A stretch of 64,000 nucleotides of DNA from Actinocrispum wychmicini (GTDB lineage: Bacteria; Actinomycetota; Actinomycetes; Mycobacteriales; Pseudonocardiaceae), in the NCBI RefSeq assembly GCF_004345645.1, contig NZ_SLWS01000015.1:1-64000 (forward strand), read 5' to 3'. Shown here piece by piece: positions 1-8,500 of the stretch (within the stretch, counting starts at the first letter, position 1; each line of letters begins with the position of its first letter). Position numbers and translations under genes: made by a program. The notes under the pieces were generated by a model. That model searched no databases. It was not told the DNA's origin and worked only from the letters and a program-made list of their open reading frames with translations.

Positions 1-6
1 CCGCCT

Positions 7-48
7 GCCAGATATGATTGGCTCCGCCCAGGCCATACGGGAGGGAGA
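7..48 (+). repeat. intergenic repeat, copy 1
   Basis: A 42-nt element beginning GCCAGATATGATTGG and ending CGGGAGGGAGA. Its reverse complement recurs at 1441-1482 with 41 of 42 bases identical, and a one-base-shorter direct copy with a changed centre lies at 1580-1620. Copies 1 and 2 bracket the DUF222/HNH gene as inverted repeats. Weak similarity continues to about position 56 (CCACTC). Confidence 0.85.
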
Positions 49-114
49 CACCACTCTGGGCCACCACTATCGGGTGAAACAGATTATGCAGCACTAGTTA
101 CGCCGTTCTTCAGA

Positions 115-120
115 TAGAAT
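115..120 (+). promoter_or_regulatory. -10 hexamer TAGAAT for the HNH gene
   Basis: TAGAAT ends six bases before the ATG at 127, so transcription would start at or next to the start codon and give a leaderless mRNA. No good -35 hexamer is visible and there is no convincing ribosome binding site. Inference from spacing only. Confidence 0.4.
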
Positions 121-126
121 GAGGGT

Positions 127-1359
127 ATGTCCAACGCAGGCCCCATGTGGCAGATCAGCGACGCTGAGCTGCTCGATGCCGCCACGGCTGCGGAAACCCG
201 CCTACGGCAAGCATACGCCGAATCTGTCCACCTGCTGTCTGAATTGGATAATCGCGGAGTTGCCACCAAAATCGGCTACTCCAACACCCCCGCACTACTG
301 ATGCACACCCTGCGCATCAGCCGCGCCGACGCCCGACACCGCCTCGCCCAAGCCAACGACCTCCACCCCACCACCACACCCACCGGATCGGTGATCGACC
401 CGGTGCTGCCGCAGACCTCCCAGGCGCTCGCGCGCGGCGAAGTCGGGTCCGAACACGTGGACGTCATCCGCAAGACCCTGGCCGACCTACCGCACCTGGA
501 CACCGAACAGCGGGCCACCGCCGAGCAAGTGATGCTGGACCGGGCCGCTGAGGATGACCCGAAAGCCCTGACCCGATTCGCCACCCGAGTCCGCGACATC
601 GTCGACCCCGACGGCCCACCACCCACCGACGATGAACCCAAGCGGCCGGAGCGGATGCTGCGGCGGCATATCCGCCGGGACGGCACCCTGGAATTTAAGG
701 GTCACCTCGACCTTGAGTCAGCCCAGCTGTTCGAGAACCTCCTCAAGCCGTTCGAGAAGCCGCACCCGGAAGGCAACGACACCCGGGGCTATGCCGAACG
801 GGCCGGTGATGCCTTCGCCGACGTGCTGAAGATGGCCGCCCACAGCCCGGACCTGCCCACCCACAACGGAGTCAGGACCGAAGTCGCGGTCACCATCACC
901 TACCAAGAACTGCAACACGCCCTCGACAACGCGGTCCTCACCGACAACACCTCGCTCACCGCCCGCGACGCCCGCCGCCTCGCCTGCGACGCGAGGATCA
1001 TCCCCGCCGTCCTCGGCACCGACTCCCAACCATTGGATGTGGCCGTCCCGGCCTACACCACCCCAGCCCACATCCGCCGCGCACTAGTCCTCCGCGACCG
1101 AGGATGCAGCTTCCCCGCGTGCGACCGACCCTCCAACGTATGCGACTCACACCACGTCCTCGAATGGCGAAAAGGCGGCCCGACCAAGCTGAAAAATCTA
1201 GCGCTCCTCTGCCAGCATCACCACCGATTGATCCACCATAGTGACTGGCAAGCAGAAATGGTCAACGGCAGACCCCAATTCATTCCCCCAGCATATGTGG
1301 ACCCGTCACGCACCCCCAGACGCAACCACATCCACGGCCCCCTCCCGAGGACGGCATGA
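127..1359 (+). CDS. DUF222 / HNH endonuclease (13E12 repeat family)
   Basis: A 410-residue protein of the 13E12 repeat family: an N-terminal helical DUF222 region (about residues 10-300) followed by a C-terminal HNH nuclease motif. Visible nuclease residues are a CxxxxC pair (C327, C332), C339, the H342-H343 pair, N357, C362 and the HHH cluster ending at H366, which fit a zinc-stabilised HNH fold. The family is abundant and repeated in actinobacterial genomes, and its role is not well established. The ORF appears intact. It is flanked by inverted copies of an intergenic repeat (7-48 and 1441-1482), suggesting that gene and repeats move or duplicate together. Start taken at the ATG just downstream of a TAGAAT hexamer. 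Confidence 0.9.
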   Translation: MSNAGPMWQISDAELLDAATAAETRLRQAYAESVHLLSELDNRGVATKIGYSNTPALLMHTLRISRADARHRLAQANDLHPTTTPTGSVIDPVLPQTSQALARGEVGSEHVDVIRKTLADLPHLDTEQRATAEQVMLDRAAEDDPKALTRFATRVRDIVDPDGPPPTDDEPKRPERMLRRHIRRDGTLEFKGHLDLESAQLFENLLKPFEKPHPEGNDTRGYAERAGDAFADVLKMAAHSPDLPTHNGVRTEVAVTITYQELQHALDNAVLTDNTSLTARDARRLACDARIIPAVLGTDSQPLDVAVPAYTTPAHIRRALVLRDRGCSFPACDRPSNVCDSHHVLEWRKGGPTKLKNLALLCQHHHRLIHHSDWQAEMVNGRPQFIPPAYVDPSRTPRRNHIHGPLPRTA

Positions 1360-1404
1360 TTCACCTAGCCGCGCCAGCGAATCACGCCCGCAACCGGGAA
1401 AAGC

Positions 1405-1424
1405 GCGTGCCCGCGCAACACACC
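1405..1424 (+). repeat. outer segment of repeat copy 2
   Basis: This 20-nt segment (GCGTGCCCGCGC, then ACACACC) just outside the palindrome is also found at 25631-25650 with one difference. In both places it is followed by CCTGGGCGCAGCC (here 1457-1469). This links the element at 1.4 kb with a diverged relative 24 kb away. Confidence 0.6.
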
Positions 1425-1440
1425 CCAGACTGGAGTGGGG

Positions 1441-1482
1441 TCTCCCTCCCGTATGGCCTGGGCGCAGCCAATCATATCTGGC
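1441..1482 (-). repeat. intergenic repeat, copy 2 (inverted)
   Basis: Reverse complement of copy 1 (7-48) with one mismatch in 42. It is also the left arm of a long palindrome with copy 3: bases 1470-1494 are the exact reverse complement of 1568-1592 (25 bp). Confidence 0.85.
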
Positions 1483-1579
1483 ACGTGGTGTCCGAACCTT
1501 CGATAGCCGTCCGGTCCGCCTACGGAAATCAGCAACAAGCGGGAGCCATACGGACCGAAACCCAAGCCGGACACCACGT

Positions 1580-1620
1580 GCCAGATATGATTCCCTTGGG
1601 CAGGCCATACGGGAGGGAGA
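1580..1620 (+). repeat. intergenic repeat, copy 3 (direct)
   Basis: 41-nt copy in the same orientation as copy 1. It shares GCCAGATATGATT and CAGGCCATACGGGAGGGAGA; the intervening bases differ. Confidence 0.8.
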
Positions 1621-1761
1621 CCCTACGACCAAGACAACTAAAACAACCAGCAACACCCAACAAAGGACTCCCTCTTGGCGGCCTGCCTGAGCGGCGAGCG
1701 AACAATCTTTTCAGTCCGGAAAACCAAAGAGCGAATTCAAGGAACCGCAGCGAAATCATGG

Positions 1762-2451
1762 TCAGAAGGAGTCGCGAAGGCCATCCAGGCCGTTGAGGAT
1801 CAGGTCCAGGCCGAATTCGAATTCGGCTTTGTCGTCGCACCAGCCGAGGGTGGAGGTGGGGTCGTTGTGGACTATGTCGGCCATCATGGCGGCTAGGTGG
1901 GGGAGGTTGTCGGCGAGGTTGGCGAGGATGGCTGCTGTTTCTTCGGGGGTGGTGGGGCCGGTGGAGGGGTCGAAGAGTTCTTGGGTGAAGCCGAGGGCTC
2001 GGCTGCCTAGGGCGTGCAGGGCGTGGTGGGCCAGGTCGTAGGAGAAGCCGCCGGCTCTCATCAGGGCGAGTAGGCCGTCGTAGTACTTGAGGACTTCTGG
2101 GCTTGTCGTTGTGCGGGTCTCGAAGACGCTGGGGGCCCAGGGGTGGCGGAGGAGGACTTCGCGGGCCGACAGGATTCGGTGGCGCACCGCGTTCTTCCAG
2201 TTGGCGCCGTGGGCGGGCAGGTCGAGCTTGTCGACGGTGTCGTTGATCTCCCGGGCGATCACCGTTGTGAGGCCGTCGAGGACGTCTTCTTTGTTGGCCA
2301 CATGGTAGTAGAGGGACATTGCCTCCGCGCCGACCGCTTCGGCCAGGCGGCGCATGGTGACCGAGCCGAGGCCCTGGTTGTCGGCGAGGGCCACCGCGGC
2401 GTGTAGCACTCGGTCGCGGGTAAGCGGCACCCGGGGCTCTGGTTCGGGCAT
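1762..2451 (-). CDS. TetR/AcrR-family repressor (TetR_C class)
   Basis: About 229-residue regulator with an N-terminal helix-turn-helix (residues about 10-55, with SVTMRRLAEAVGAEAMSLYYHV) and a C-terminal ligand domain like that of the classical TetR class. It is divergent from an MDR oxidoreductase, and the shared intergenic region holds an 11-bp-arm palindrome plus half sites. It probably represses the oxidoreductase and itself and is relieved by an unknown small molecule. The ATG at 2451 was chosen over the in-frame GTG at 2457 because AGGTGA precedes it, although the spacing is tight. Confidence 0.88.
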   Translation of the reverse strand: MPEPEPRVPLTRDRVLHAAVALADNQGLGSVTMRRLAEAVGAEAMSLYYHVANKEDVLDGLTTVIAREINDTVDKLDLPAHGANWKNAVRHRILSAREVLLRHPWAPSVFETRTTTSPEVLKYYDGLLALMRAGGFSYDLAHHALHALGSRALGFTQELFDPSTGPTTPEETAAILANLADNLPHLAAMMADIVHNDPTSTLGWCDDKAEFEFGLDLILNGLDGLRDSF

Positions 2452-2466
2452 GGTCACCTTGATGAT

Positions 2467-2479
2467 CTTACAAGGTAAG
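2467..2479. promoter_or_regulatory. small palindrome CTTAC-N3-GTAAG
   Basis: CTTAC-AAG-GTAAG. It shares the CTTAC half-site with the larger TetR operator to its right and lies just upstream of the TetR gene start, so it may be an autoregulatory site. Confidence 0.5.
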
Positions 2480-2488
2480 GCTGAGGTA

Positions 2489-2542
2489 TTGACCTGTCTT
2501 ACGGTGTACGGCTATCTTACGTTGTACGACTTACAACGTAAG
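2489..2542 (+). promoter_or_regulatory. promoter and TetR-type operator of the MDR gene
   Basis: TTGACC (2489-2494) and TATCTT (2513-2518) are 18 bp apart and form a plausible promoter for the oxidoreductase. A perfect inverted repeat with arms CTTACGTTGTA (2516-2526) and TACAACGTAAG (2532-2542) overlaps the -10 and start site. A direct half-site, CTTACGGTGTA (2498-2508), lies in the spacer. The layout fits steric repression by the adjacent TetR protein. Confidence 0.75.
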
Positions 2543-2551
2543 GGGAGCTAG

Positions 2552-3529
2552 ATGAAGGCCTACGTCCTGCGGTCCTACGGTTCGGCCGAGCTCAGGGAGA
2601 TCGACACACCCAGTCCCGCCGACAACGAGGTCCTGGTCCGGGTACGCGCGACGTCCGTCAACCCGTACGACTGGCACTTCATGAAAGGCGAGCCGTACAT
2701 CGCCCGCCTGATGCCCAGTGGCCTCGGGTTACGTCGCCCGAAGATGCCCATCCTCGGCTGCGACATGGCCGGCCAGGTCGAGGCGGTCGGCAAGGCGGTC
2801 ACCCGTTGGCAGCCCGGCGACGACGTGTTCGCGCTGCGGGAGCAGGGCGGCTTCGCCGAATACGTCACGGTCCCGGAAGACCTGCTGGTGTCGAAGCCGA
2901 AGAACCTGTCCTACGAACAGGCTGCGGCGGTGCCGATGGCGGCCGTCAGCGCCCTGCTGGGCCTGCGCGACGTCGGCAAGATCCAGCCAGGACAGAAGGT
3001 CCTGGTCAACGGTGCCGCGGGCGGTGTCGGCACGTTCGCCGTGCAGATCGCGCGGGCTTTGGACGCGATCGTCATCGGCGTCTGTAGCGGTCGTAACACC
3101 GATCTGGTTCGGTCCATCGGCGCCCACGACGCGATCGACTACGGCAAGGAGGACTTCACGCGTACCGACCAGCGATACGACCTCTTGCTGGACATCGCGG
3201 GCAGCCGTTCAGTGCGAGCATGCCGGCGCGCGATGACTCCCAAAGGGACATTCGTCTCCATCGGCGGCAAGGCCGGGCGATGGCTCCAACCGGTCGGTCA
3301 CCTCCTGTCGACGATGGCCACCGCGCCCATGGTGTCCCAGCGTGTCGGGGCTATCGACGCAGTCAAGGCGATGCGGACAACTCAGCACCTCACGATGGTG
3401 AGCACGCTCATCGAGGACGGCAAGGTCACTCCGGTCATCGACCGGTGCTACCCCTTCGAGGAGATCCAGTCCGCCGTCGCCTACCAGGAACAGGGGCACA
3501 CCCAGGGCAAGGTCGTGGTCACAGTCTGA
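2552..3529 (+). CDS. NAD(P)-dependent MDR oxidoreductase (quinone-oxidoreductase type)
   Basis: 325-residue medium-chain dehydrogenase/reductase. It has an N-terminal GroES-like domain (about 1-120) and a Rossmann domain with the glycine-rich NGAAGGVG motif starting at N153. It lacks the zinc-ligand pattern of alcohol dehydrogenases, so an NADPH-dependent reduction of quinones or enones is likely; the substrate is unknown. Good Shine-Dalgarno AAGGGGAG before the ATG. The palindrome upstream and the divergent TetR gene indicate inducible expression. A GNAT gene starts 29 nt downstream on the same strand. Confidence 0.88.
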   Translation: MKAYVLRSYGSAELREIDTPSPADNEVLVRVRATSVNPYDWHFMKGEPYIARLMPSGLGLRRPKMPILGCDMAGQVEAVGKAVTRWQPGDDVFALREQGGFAEYVTVPEDLLVSKPKNLSYEQAAAVPMAAVSALLGLRDVGKIQPGQKVLVNGAAGGVGTFAVQIARALDAIVIGVCSGRNTDLVRSIGAHDAIDYGKEDFTRTDQRYDLLLDIAGSRSVRACRRAMTPKGTFVSIGGKAGRWLQPVGHLLSTMATAPMVSQRVGAIDAVKAMRTTQHLTMVSTLIEDGKVTPVIDRCYPFEEIQSAVAYQEQGHTQGKVVVTV

Positions 3530-3558
3530 CCGATATTGGTTGGACCGTCCCAGCCCGC

Positions 3559-4518
3559 GTGGACTTCACTGTCTCCGTGCCTCTTCCCGATGGTTACCGG
3601 ACCGAGCGTCCCGCCCTCGCCCACGTGCCGGAGATCCTGGCGCTGGTCCACGCCAGCGATGTCGCCGCGGTGGGGTTCCCCGACTTCGACGAGTCCGAAG
3701 TGGTGGCCGCGCTGACCGCGCCGGGCTTCGACCCGGCCGCGGACTCCTGGCTGGTGCGTGACGGGCAGGGCCGGCTGGCGGGATGGGGCTACCTGGACGC
3801 GCCCTCGGCGGACGCCGACGAAGTGTTCTGCGAGGCGTACGCCCATCCCGGCCAGGATTCCGCAGTCCAGGCGACGCTGATCGACCTGCTCCTCGGCCGA
3901 CTCGCCGAACGCGCCGCCGGCCGGCCGCAGGTGACGGCCAAGGCCGGCGCGATACCGACCGAGACGCAGTACATCCAGGTGCTCACCGACGCCGGCTTCG
4001 CGTTCGAGCGGCAGCAGGCCCGGATGACCCGGCCACTGACCGGGAACGAGCAAAAGCCCACGCCTGTACCGGGTTACACCGTACGTGAATTGCGTACTGC
4101 CGAACTGCCTGACTGTCACGAGATCCTGCGAGTCGCGTTCGCCGACACCGCCCAAGCCTTCCAGAGCACTGTGGACGAACTGGCGGCCGCGCCGAACATC
4201 CTGTGGGCGGAGTGCCTGGTGGCCGAGGCCGACAATGGCGCACTGGCCGGGGTCCTGCTGTCGTCGAACCAGTCCGCCGACAAGAACGAGGGCTGGGTCA
4301 AATGGCTCGGTGTCCTGCCGGACCATCGGGGACGCGGGCTGGCCACCGCGCTGTTGTCGACCGCGTTCGCCGGGTACGCCGAGCAGGGCCGGACCGCTGT
4401 CGGGCTCGGCGTGGACACCACCAACCCGACGGGCGCCTACCGCCTGTACGAGTCACTGGGCATGACCGCCGCCTACCGGGTGAACATCTACCAGCAGGAC
4501 GTCGCCGGCTCACGATGA
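3559..4518 (+). CDS. tandem GNAT N-acetyltransferase
   Basis: 319-residue protein with two GNAT folds. The C-terminal one carries the acetyl-CoA motif GVLPDHRGRGLATALL (about 253-268) followed by the usual NPTGAYRLYESLGM segment; the N-terminal half is a degenerate GNAT domain. Substrate unknown. The reading frame is open further upstream inside the MDR gene, but that part is antisense-like in composition; the GTG at 3559 is the first start that leaves the preceding gene. Its 3' end overlaps the convergent TetR gene by 9 nt. Confidence 0.82.
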   Translation: MDFTVSVPLPDGYRTERPALAHVPEILALVHASDVAAVGFPDFDESEVVAALTAPGFDPAADSWLVRDGQGRLAGWGYLDAPSADADEVFCEAYAHPGQDSAVQATLIDLLLGRLAERAAGRPQVTAKAGAIPTETQYIQVLTDAGFAFERQQARMTRPLTGNEQKPTPVPGYTVRELRTAELPDCHEILRVAFADTAQAFQSTVDELAAAPNILWAECLVAEADNGALAGVLLSSNQSADKNEGWVKWLGVLPDHRGRGLATALLSTAFAGYAEQGRTAVGLGVDTTNPTGAYRLYESLGMTAAYRVNIYQQDVAGSR

Positions 4519-5145
4519 CAAGTGGGCGATGTCTCCCAACGAGAGCGGGGCGGGCGGAGGCAACGGGATGACCGGATCCGTGCGGTCGCCCCGAAAGGCT
4601 TCGAGCAGGTAGGCGACAAGCCGCCGCGACGCGGCCACCGCCGCTTCCACCGAGTCAGCGGCCAGGCCACCGTTGGCCTTGAACACCAGCGTCACGTCGC
4701 CGGGCACGAAATCGGCCCGCAGCTGACCGGTCTCCTTGGCGCGCCGCACAAGATCGGCGAAACCGCGCAGGCCTCGGTCGCGTTCCTGTTCGAAGTCCAC
4801 CGCTTCACCGAAAGCCGCGCAAAAACCCCGGTCAACGGCGTGCATGACAGTCACCTTCTCGATGACGGTACAGAACCCCCGCCACGGGTCTGGATCGGCC
4901 AACGCGTCGTCCACAACGGACACACACTCCGCGAACTGCTCGGCGAACACCTCCTTGACCAACGACTCCTTCGTCGGGAAGCGGCGGTAGAGCGTCGCGA
5001 CCCCGACACCGGCGTGCCGCGCGATCGCCGCCATCGGCACGTCAAGCCCGCGTTCGGCGAACAGCCGCCGCGCGACCTCGACGATCCGGTCCCGGTTCTG
5101 CCGCGCGTCGACGCGCAACCGGATGCGAGACACGTCGGCACTCAT
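4510..5145 (-). CDS. TetR/AcrR-family transcriptional regulator
   Basis: 211-residue TetR regulator with the HTH at about residues 12-58 (MAAIARHAGVGVATLYRRFP) and a C-terminal ligand domain of the type often found in actinobacterial repressors. It is divergent from the nitroreductase-family gene at 5204, with a nested palindrome between the two starts, so it likely controls both. The ATG at 5145 is preferred; an in-frame GTG lies at 5154. Confidence 0.88.
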   Translation of the reverse strand: MSADVSRIRLRVDARQNRDRIVEVARRLFAERGLDVPMAAIARHAGVGVATLYRRFPTKESLVKEVFAEQFAECVSVVDDALADPDPWRGFCTVIEKVTVMHAVDRGFCAAFGEAVDFEQERDRGLRGFADLVRRAKETGQLRADFVPGDVTLVFKANGGLAADSVEAAVAASRRLVAYLLEAFRGDRTDPVIPLPPPAPLSLGDIAHLSS

Positions 5146-5162
5146 GTCTCTCACTTTAGACC

Positions 5163-5184
5163 AAGTGGATGGACCACTCCACTT
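5163..5184. promoter_or_regulatory. TetR operator palindrome
   Basis: Arms AAGTGGA (5163-5169) and TCCACTT (5178-5184) are perfect inverted repeats around an 8-nt centre; a second nested palindrome AGTGG-N5-CCACT lies inside. It sits between the divergent TetR and nitroreductase genes. TACCGT at 5192-5197 is a possible -10 six bases before the GTG at 5204. Confidence 0.7.
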
Positions 5185-5203
5185 CTCCCGCTACCGTGGA
5201 CGG

Positions 5204-5560
5204 GTGGCAAACCAAAACACGCTGCCCCGGCAGATGGTCAGTCGTTTCAACAGTTTCGTGGCGGGTCTGCGGAACTCGCCCCGGTGGGGCCGGATGGTGC
5301 GCAAGCGCATCACGATGGTGACGTACACCGGCCGGCGTTCCGGGCGCACCTTCAGCACACCTGTCGCCTACCGACGAGTAGGCGACGTCGTCACGATCGG
5401 TGTCGCCATGCCCGACCTCAAGAACTGGTGGCGCAACTTCCTGGGCGAAGGCGGCCCGATCTCGCTGGAACTGGACGGGACCGATCACCTGGGCCACGCG
5501 ATCACCCAGCGGGACGAGAAGGGCCGCGTCACCATCACCGTTCGCCTGGAGAACAGGTGA
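5204..5560 (+). CDS. deazaflavin-dependent nitroreductase family protein
   Basis: 118-residue small beta-barrel protein resembling the F420-dependent nitroreductase (Ddn/DUF385) family. Typical features are the TYTGRRSGRTFSTPV segment at about 40-54, followed by VVTIGV and the NWWRNF motif. Such proteins use reduced F420 to reduce nitro compounds or quinones; activity here is inferred. The GTG start at 5204 fits the family N-terminus and lies six bases after TACCGT, suggesting a leaderless mRNA. The divergent TetR gene and operator point to xenobiotic control. Its 3' end overlaps the convergent GH35 gene by 26 nt. Confidence 0.8.
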   Translation: MANQNTLPRQMVSRFNSFVAGLRNSPRWGRMVRKRITMVTYTGRRSGRTFSTPVAYRRVGDVVTIGVAMPDLKNWWRNFLGEGGPISLELDGTDHLGHAITQRDEKGRVTITVRLENR

Positions 5561-8500
5561 CCTGGGCGTCCGCCCAGTCGGCGTGGTCCAGACCGTTCCC
5601 GTCGCCCGCGGCACCGACCACCAGGTCGACCACCTGCGCACCCGCGAGCGGGACGTCCACCGCCAGCGGCGCGGAGGTGCCGGTGAGCGTGGGTGACGTG
5701 TAGACCGTTGTCCCGTCGGCAACCACGGCGAAGGTCACGCTTCCGCCGCCGTGGGTTTCGTCGTCCACGCCGACCGTGGCCGTGAACCGGGAACAGTGTC
5801 CGGCCAGGTAGAGGCCGATATCGCTGTCGGCGTGCGCGCCCAGGCCCTTCGGGTGGACGGTGCCGCGGAGGGTGATCGGGCGGCCGTCGCCTGCTCCGTT
5901 CTCACCGTTGCTCGTGTCGCGTTCCGCTGGTCCCCAGCCGTTGGTGGCCGTGAGGAACGGCAATGCGCTGGCCAGGCTTGTGGTTGTAGGTGGCACAGGC
6001 AGGCCGCGGACGATCCGGGTGTCGGTCGCCGAGAACCGGCCGAGGTGCGCGGACACAGACAGCGGTTGGGGTTGGGCGACCGCGCTGGCCGGGACGGTGA
6101 CCCGCCAGCTCACGGTGGCAGGTCGGCCGGGCAGCAGCCACCGCAGTTTTGTGGGTGACGTGGGCACGGCGGTCCAGCCGGCCGGCAGTGCCAGGTCGGT
6201 TGTCACGCCGGCCACCGGCAGCACGGCACTCACCTGGGCGGAGACGTCCACGACCTGCCCCGGCTCGACCGTGTTCGGCGCGGTGGCGGACACACCGAGC
6301 AGATTCAGGGCCGGGATGTGCTGAAAAGGGTCGTATCGCGGACTCTCCACTGTGGGCACTTGCAGGCCGGTCGCCTGGGTGCCGTACGACTCCAGGCTGA
6401 CCTTGCCCAAGCCGCCGGTCCCGTCGGTGTTCCACACCGCGATCGCGATCGTGTTGGCGCCGTTGGGTTTCAGGATCCCGGTCGGGATCGGGAAGCTGTG
6501 CTGCGGGCCGAGGTCGTTGACGTACCTGCCTAATTGCCAACCGTTGACGAAGATCTGCGCGCGATAGTGCCGTGCGGGGTCGTCGTCGATCCTGATCCCC
6601 ACCGAAGTGTCCTGGCCGCGCGGCAGATCCAGGTTCGCCGTCGTGCGATACCAGGCCACACCCGGCGTTCGGTCAGTGTTCGGCAACGTGGCCGGCTGCC
6701 ACGAACCGTCCGGGAAGCCCGGCTGCGACCAGCCGGCCCGCTCGCCGAACAGCCCGCCGTTGTTCATCGGCCCCCGAACCGGGTCACTCCCCTGCTGCCC
6801 CTGGATCCGCCAGGTGAGTGCGGTCAGCGGCGCGCCGGTCAGCACAGCGCCGGTGAGGCCACGCGCCTCCTTGTGGGTGTCGTTGGAACCGTAGTCCTCG
6901 TTGTGTCCCATGTTCTCCACGAGCACCGACACCACGTTGTCCTTGCCCGCCAAAGCGGCGGGGAACGTGAACGTGTTGCGGGCGGTGTTCGACGTGCCGA
7001 GGAACGTGCCGTTCAACCAGACCGACCACGCGCCCGCGCGACCGGTGTTGGCGGCCAACGTGATCCCGGTTTCCTTGCCGGTGCCCCGGAATCGGCCTCG
7101 GTACCAGACATCGCCGTAGTGGAACCCGTAGTCGTCGGCGAACAGGACGGGCAACGTGCCGGGCGCGGTCGTGCTGGGCGAACTGGTCTTCGTCGCCACC
7201 TGCCATCGCGAGTCGTCGAACCCGGGCTGCGCTTCCGGCGATTCGGCCTTGTACCGCCACGACGTCAACGCCGGTAGCGTCACGGGCGCGGGACCGCCCA
7301 GCCTCCCCAGTCTGCTGCCGCTGGCCGTCTGTTGCGTGGCCACCCGCACGCCGTTCCACCGCACATCCCCGCTTTGCGCGGCGAAGACCTCCAGATCACC
7401 TGCGGCCGTTGTGTCACCCGTCAGTGCTAGTCCGTTGGCACTACGAACCAAAGACGGTCCGCGCACCAGAATGGGACCGGATGCTGTGTCCTGACGCCAG
7501 AACGTGCTCGCGGTCTCGTCGGTGCCCAGCAGGAGCAGCAGCGGACGCTTTCCGCCTGTCACAAGGACTCGCGCCAGCCCGGTGTGCGTGTAGTTCAACC
7601 GCAGGTCGCCGCGGTCGGCGTCCCATGTGGACTCTACCGAGCCGTCGAGAACGGTGACCGTCGGCTTGGTGTCGTACTGCAGGACGGTCTCGCCGGCCTG
7701 ACCGGCCCGCCCGTACAGCAACGCGACGTCCTGGGCGCCGATCTGGGCGTGGGTCATGATCTCCGACGTGGAGTACCGCAGCCGCTGGTCCCCCATCTGG
7801 TAGCCGGCGACCAGGATCTTGGAATCCCGACCGGCCAACGTGATGGCCGTCCCGGGCTGCTGCGGCACTGACGGGTAGTACACGGAACCGGTGGGTGGCA
7901 CGTCGACCGCGTCCACGACCACGAACGGCGCGGTGCCACGGGGGTTGCGCTGACCGGTCACCACGATCCGCAGCGTGTGCTGGGTGTCGGCCAGGCCGCT
8001 GGCCGCGTACAACACCTGCTGGAACACCTTGTTCGGGGCGTATCCGTCCACAGTGGCCACTTTGGTGCCGTCGAGGTAGACGTCGGCGACGCCGTGGCTC
8101 GGGTCCTTCGACGACACCCACCGCACGCCGGTGCCGGTGAACGGCACGGTCACGGAGTCGCCCGCGACCTGGCTGAACGACTCGGTGTGCCGGAAGTCCC
8201 CGCTGGTGTAGTTCTGCTCGGGCCCGACATGGCTCCAGGTTCCGCTGTACGCCAACTCGGCCGCCACGTCGTCGTGCGTGTAGGTCGAGCGGGCGCCGAG
8301 GTCGATGGCGATGTGCGTGTCGTCGGTGGACGTGGACGTCGGGTCGCTGTGCCGGAGCGTGTGGAACTGTGTGTGGTCGTCCGGGTTGATCCGGGCGGTG
8401 TCCACCACCGCCGCGGAACTGGGCGCGGTCACGGCGAGCTGGTCGGTCTTGGCGAGCGGCGCCACCGCCTGGGTGAAGTAGCCGATCCGCTTGTCCGCGT

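Larger units (their letters stand above)
1441..1620. repeat. long imperfect palindrome in gene-free stretch 1360-1761
   Basis: The 402-nt gap between the HNH gene and the TetR gene holds no gene I can support. Its centre is a palindrome of about 180 nt: arms of roughly 54 nt (1441-1494 and 1568-1620), including a perfect 25-bp core, around a 73-nt middle with partial self-complementarity (GGTCCG and CGGACC). Such a structure could extrude as a cruciform or fold as a long RNA hairpin. It resembles REP/BIME-like or non-autonomous element remnants, but no transposase is present and no target-site duplication was identified. Confidence 0.75.

Noticed and set aside
3220..3558. In-frame N-terminal extension of the GNAT gene into the MDR gene
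   Set aside because: The extension reads a shadow frame of the oxidoreductase and has no domain similarity. The GTG at 3559 gives a normal GNAT start.
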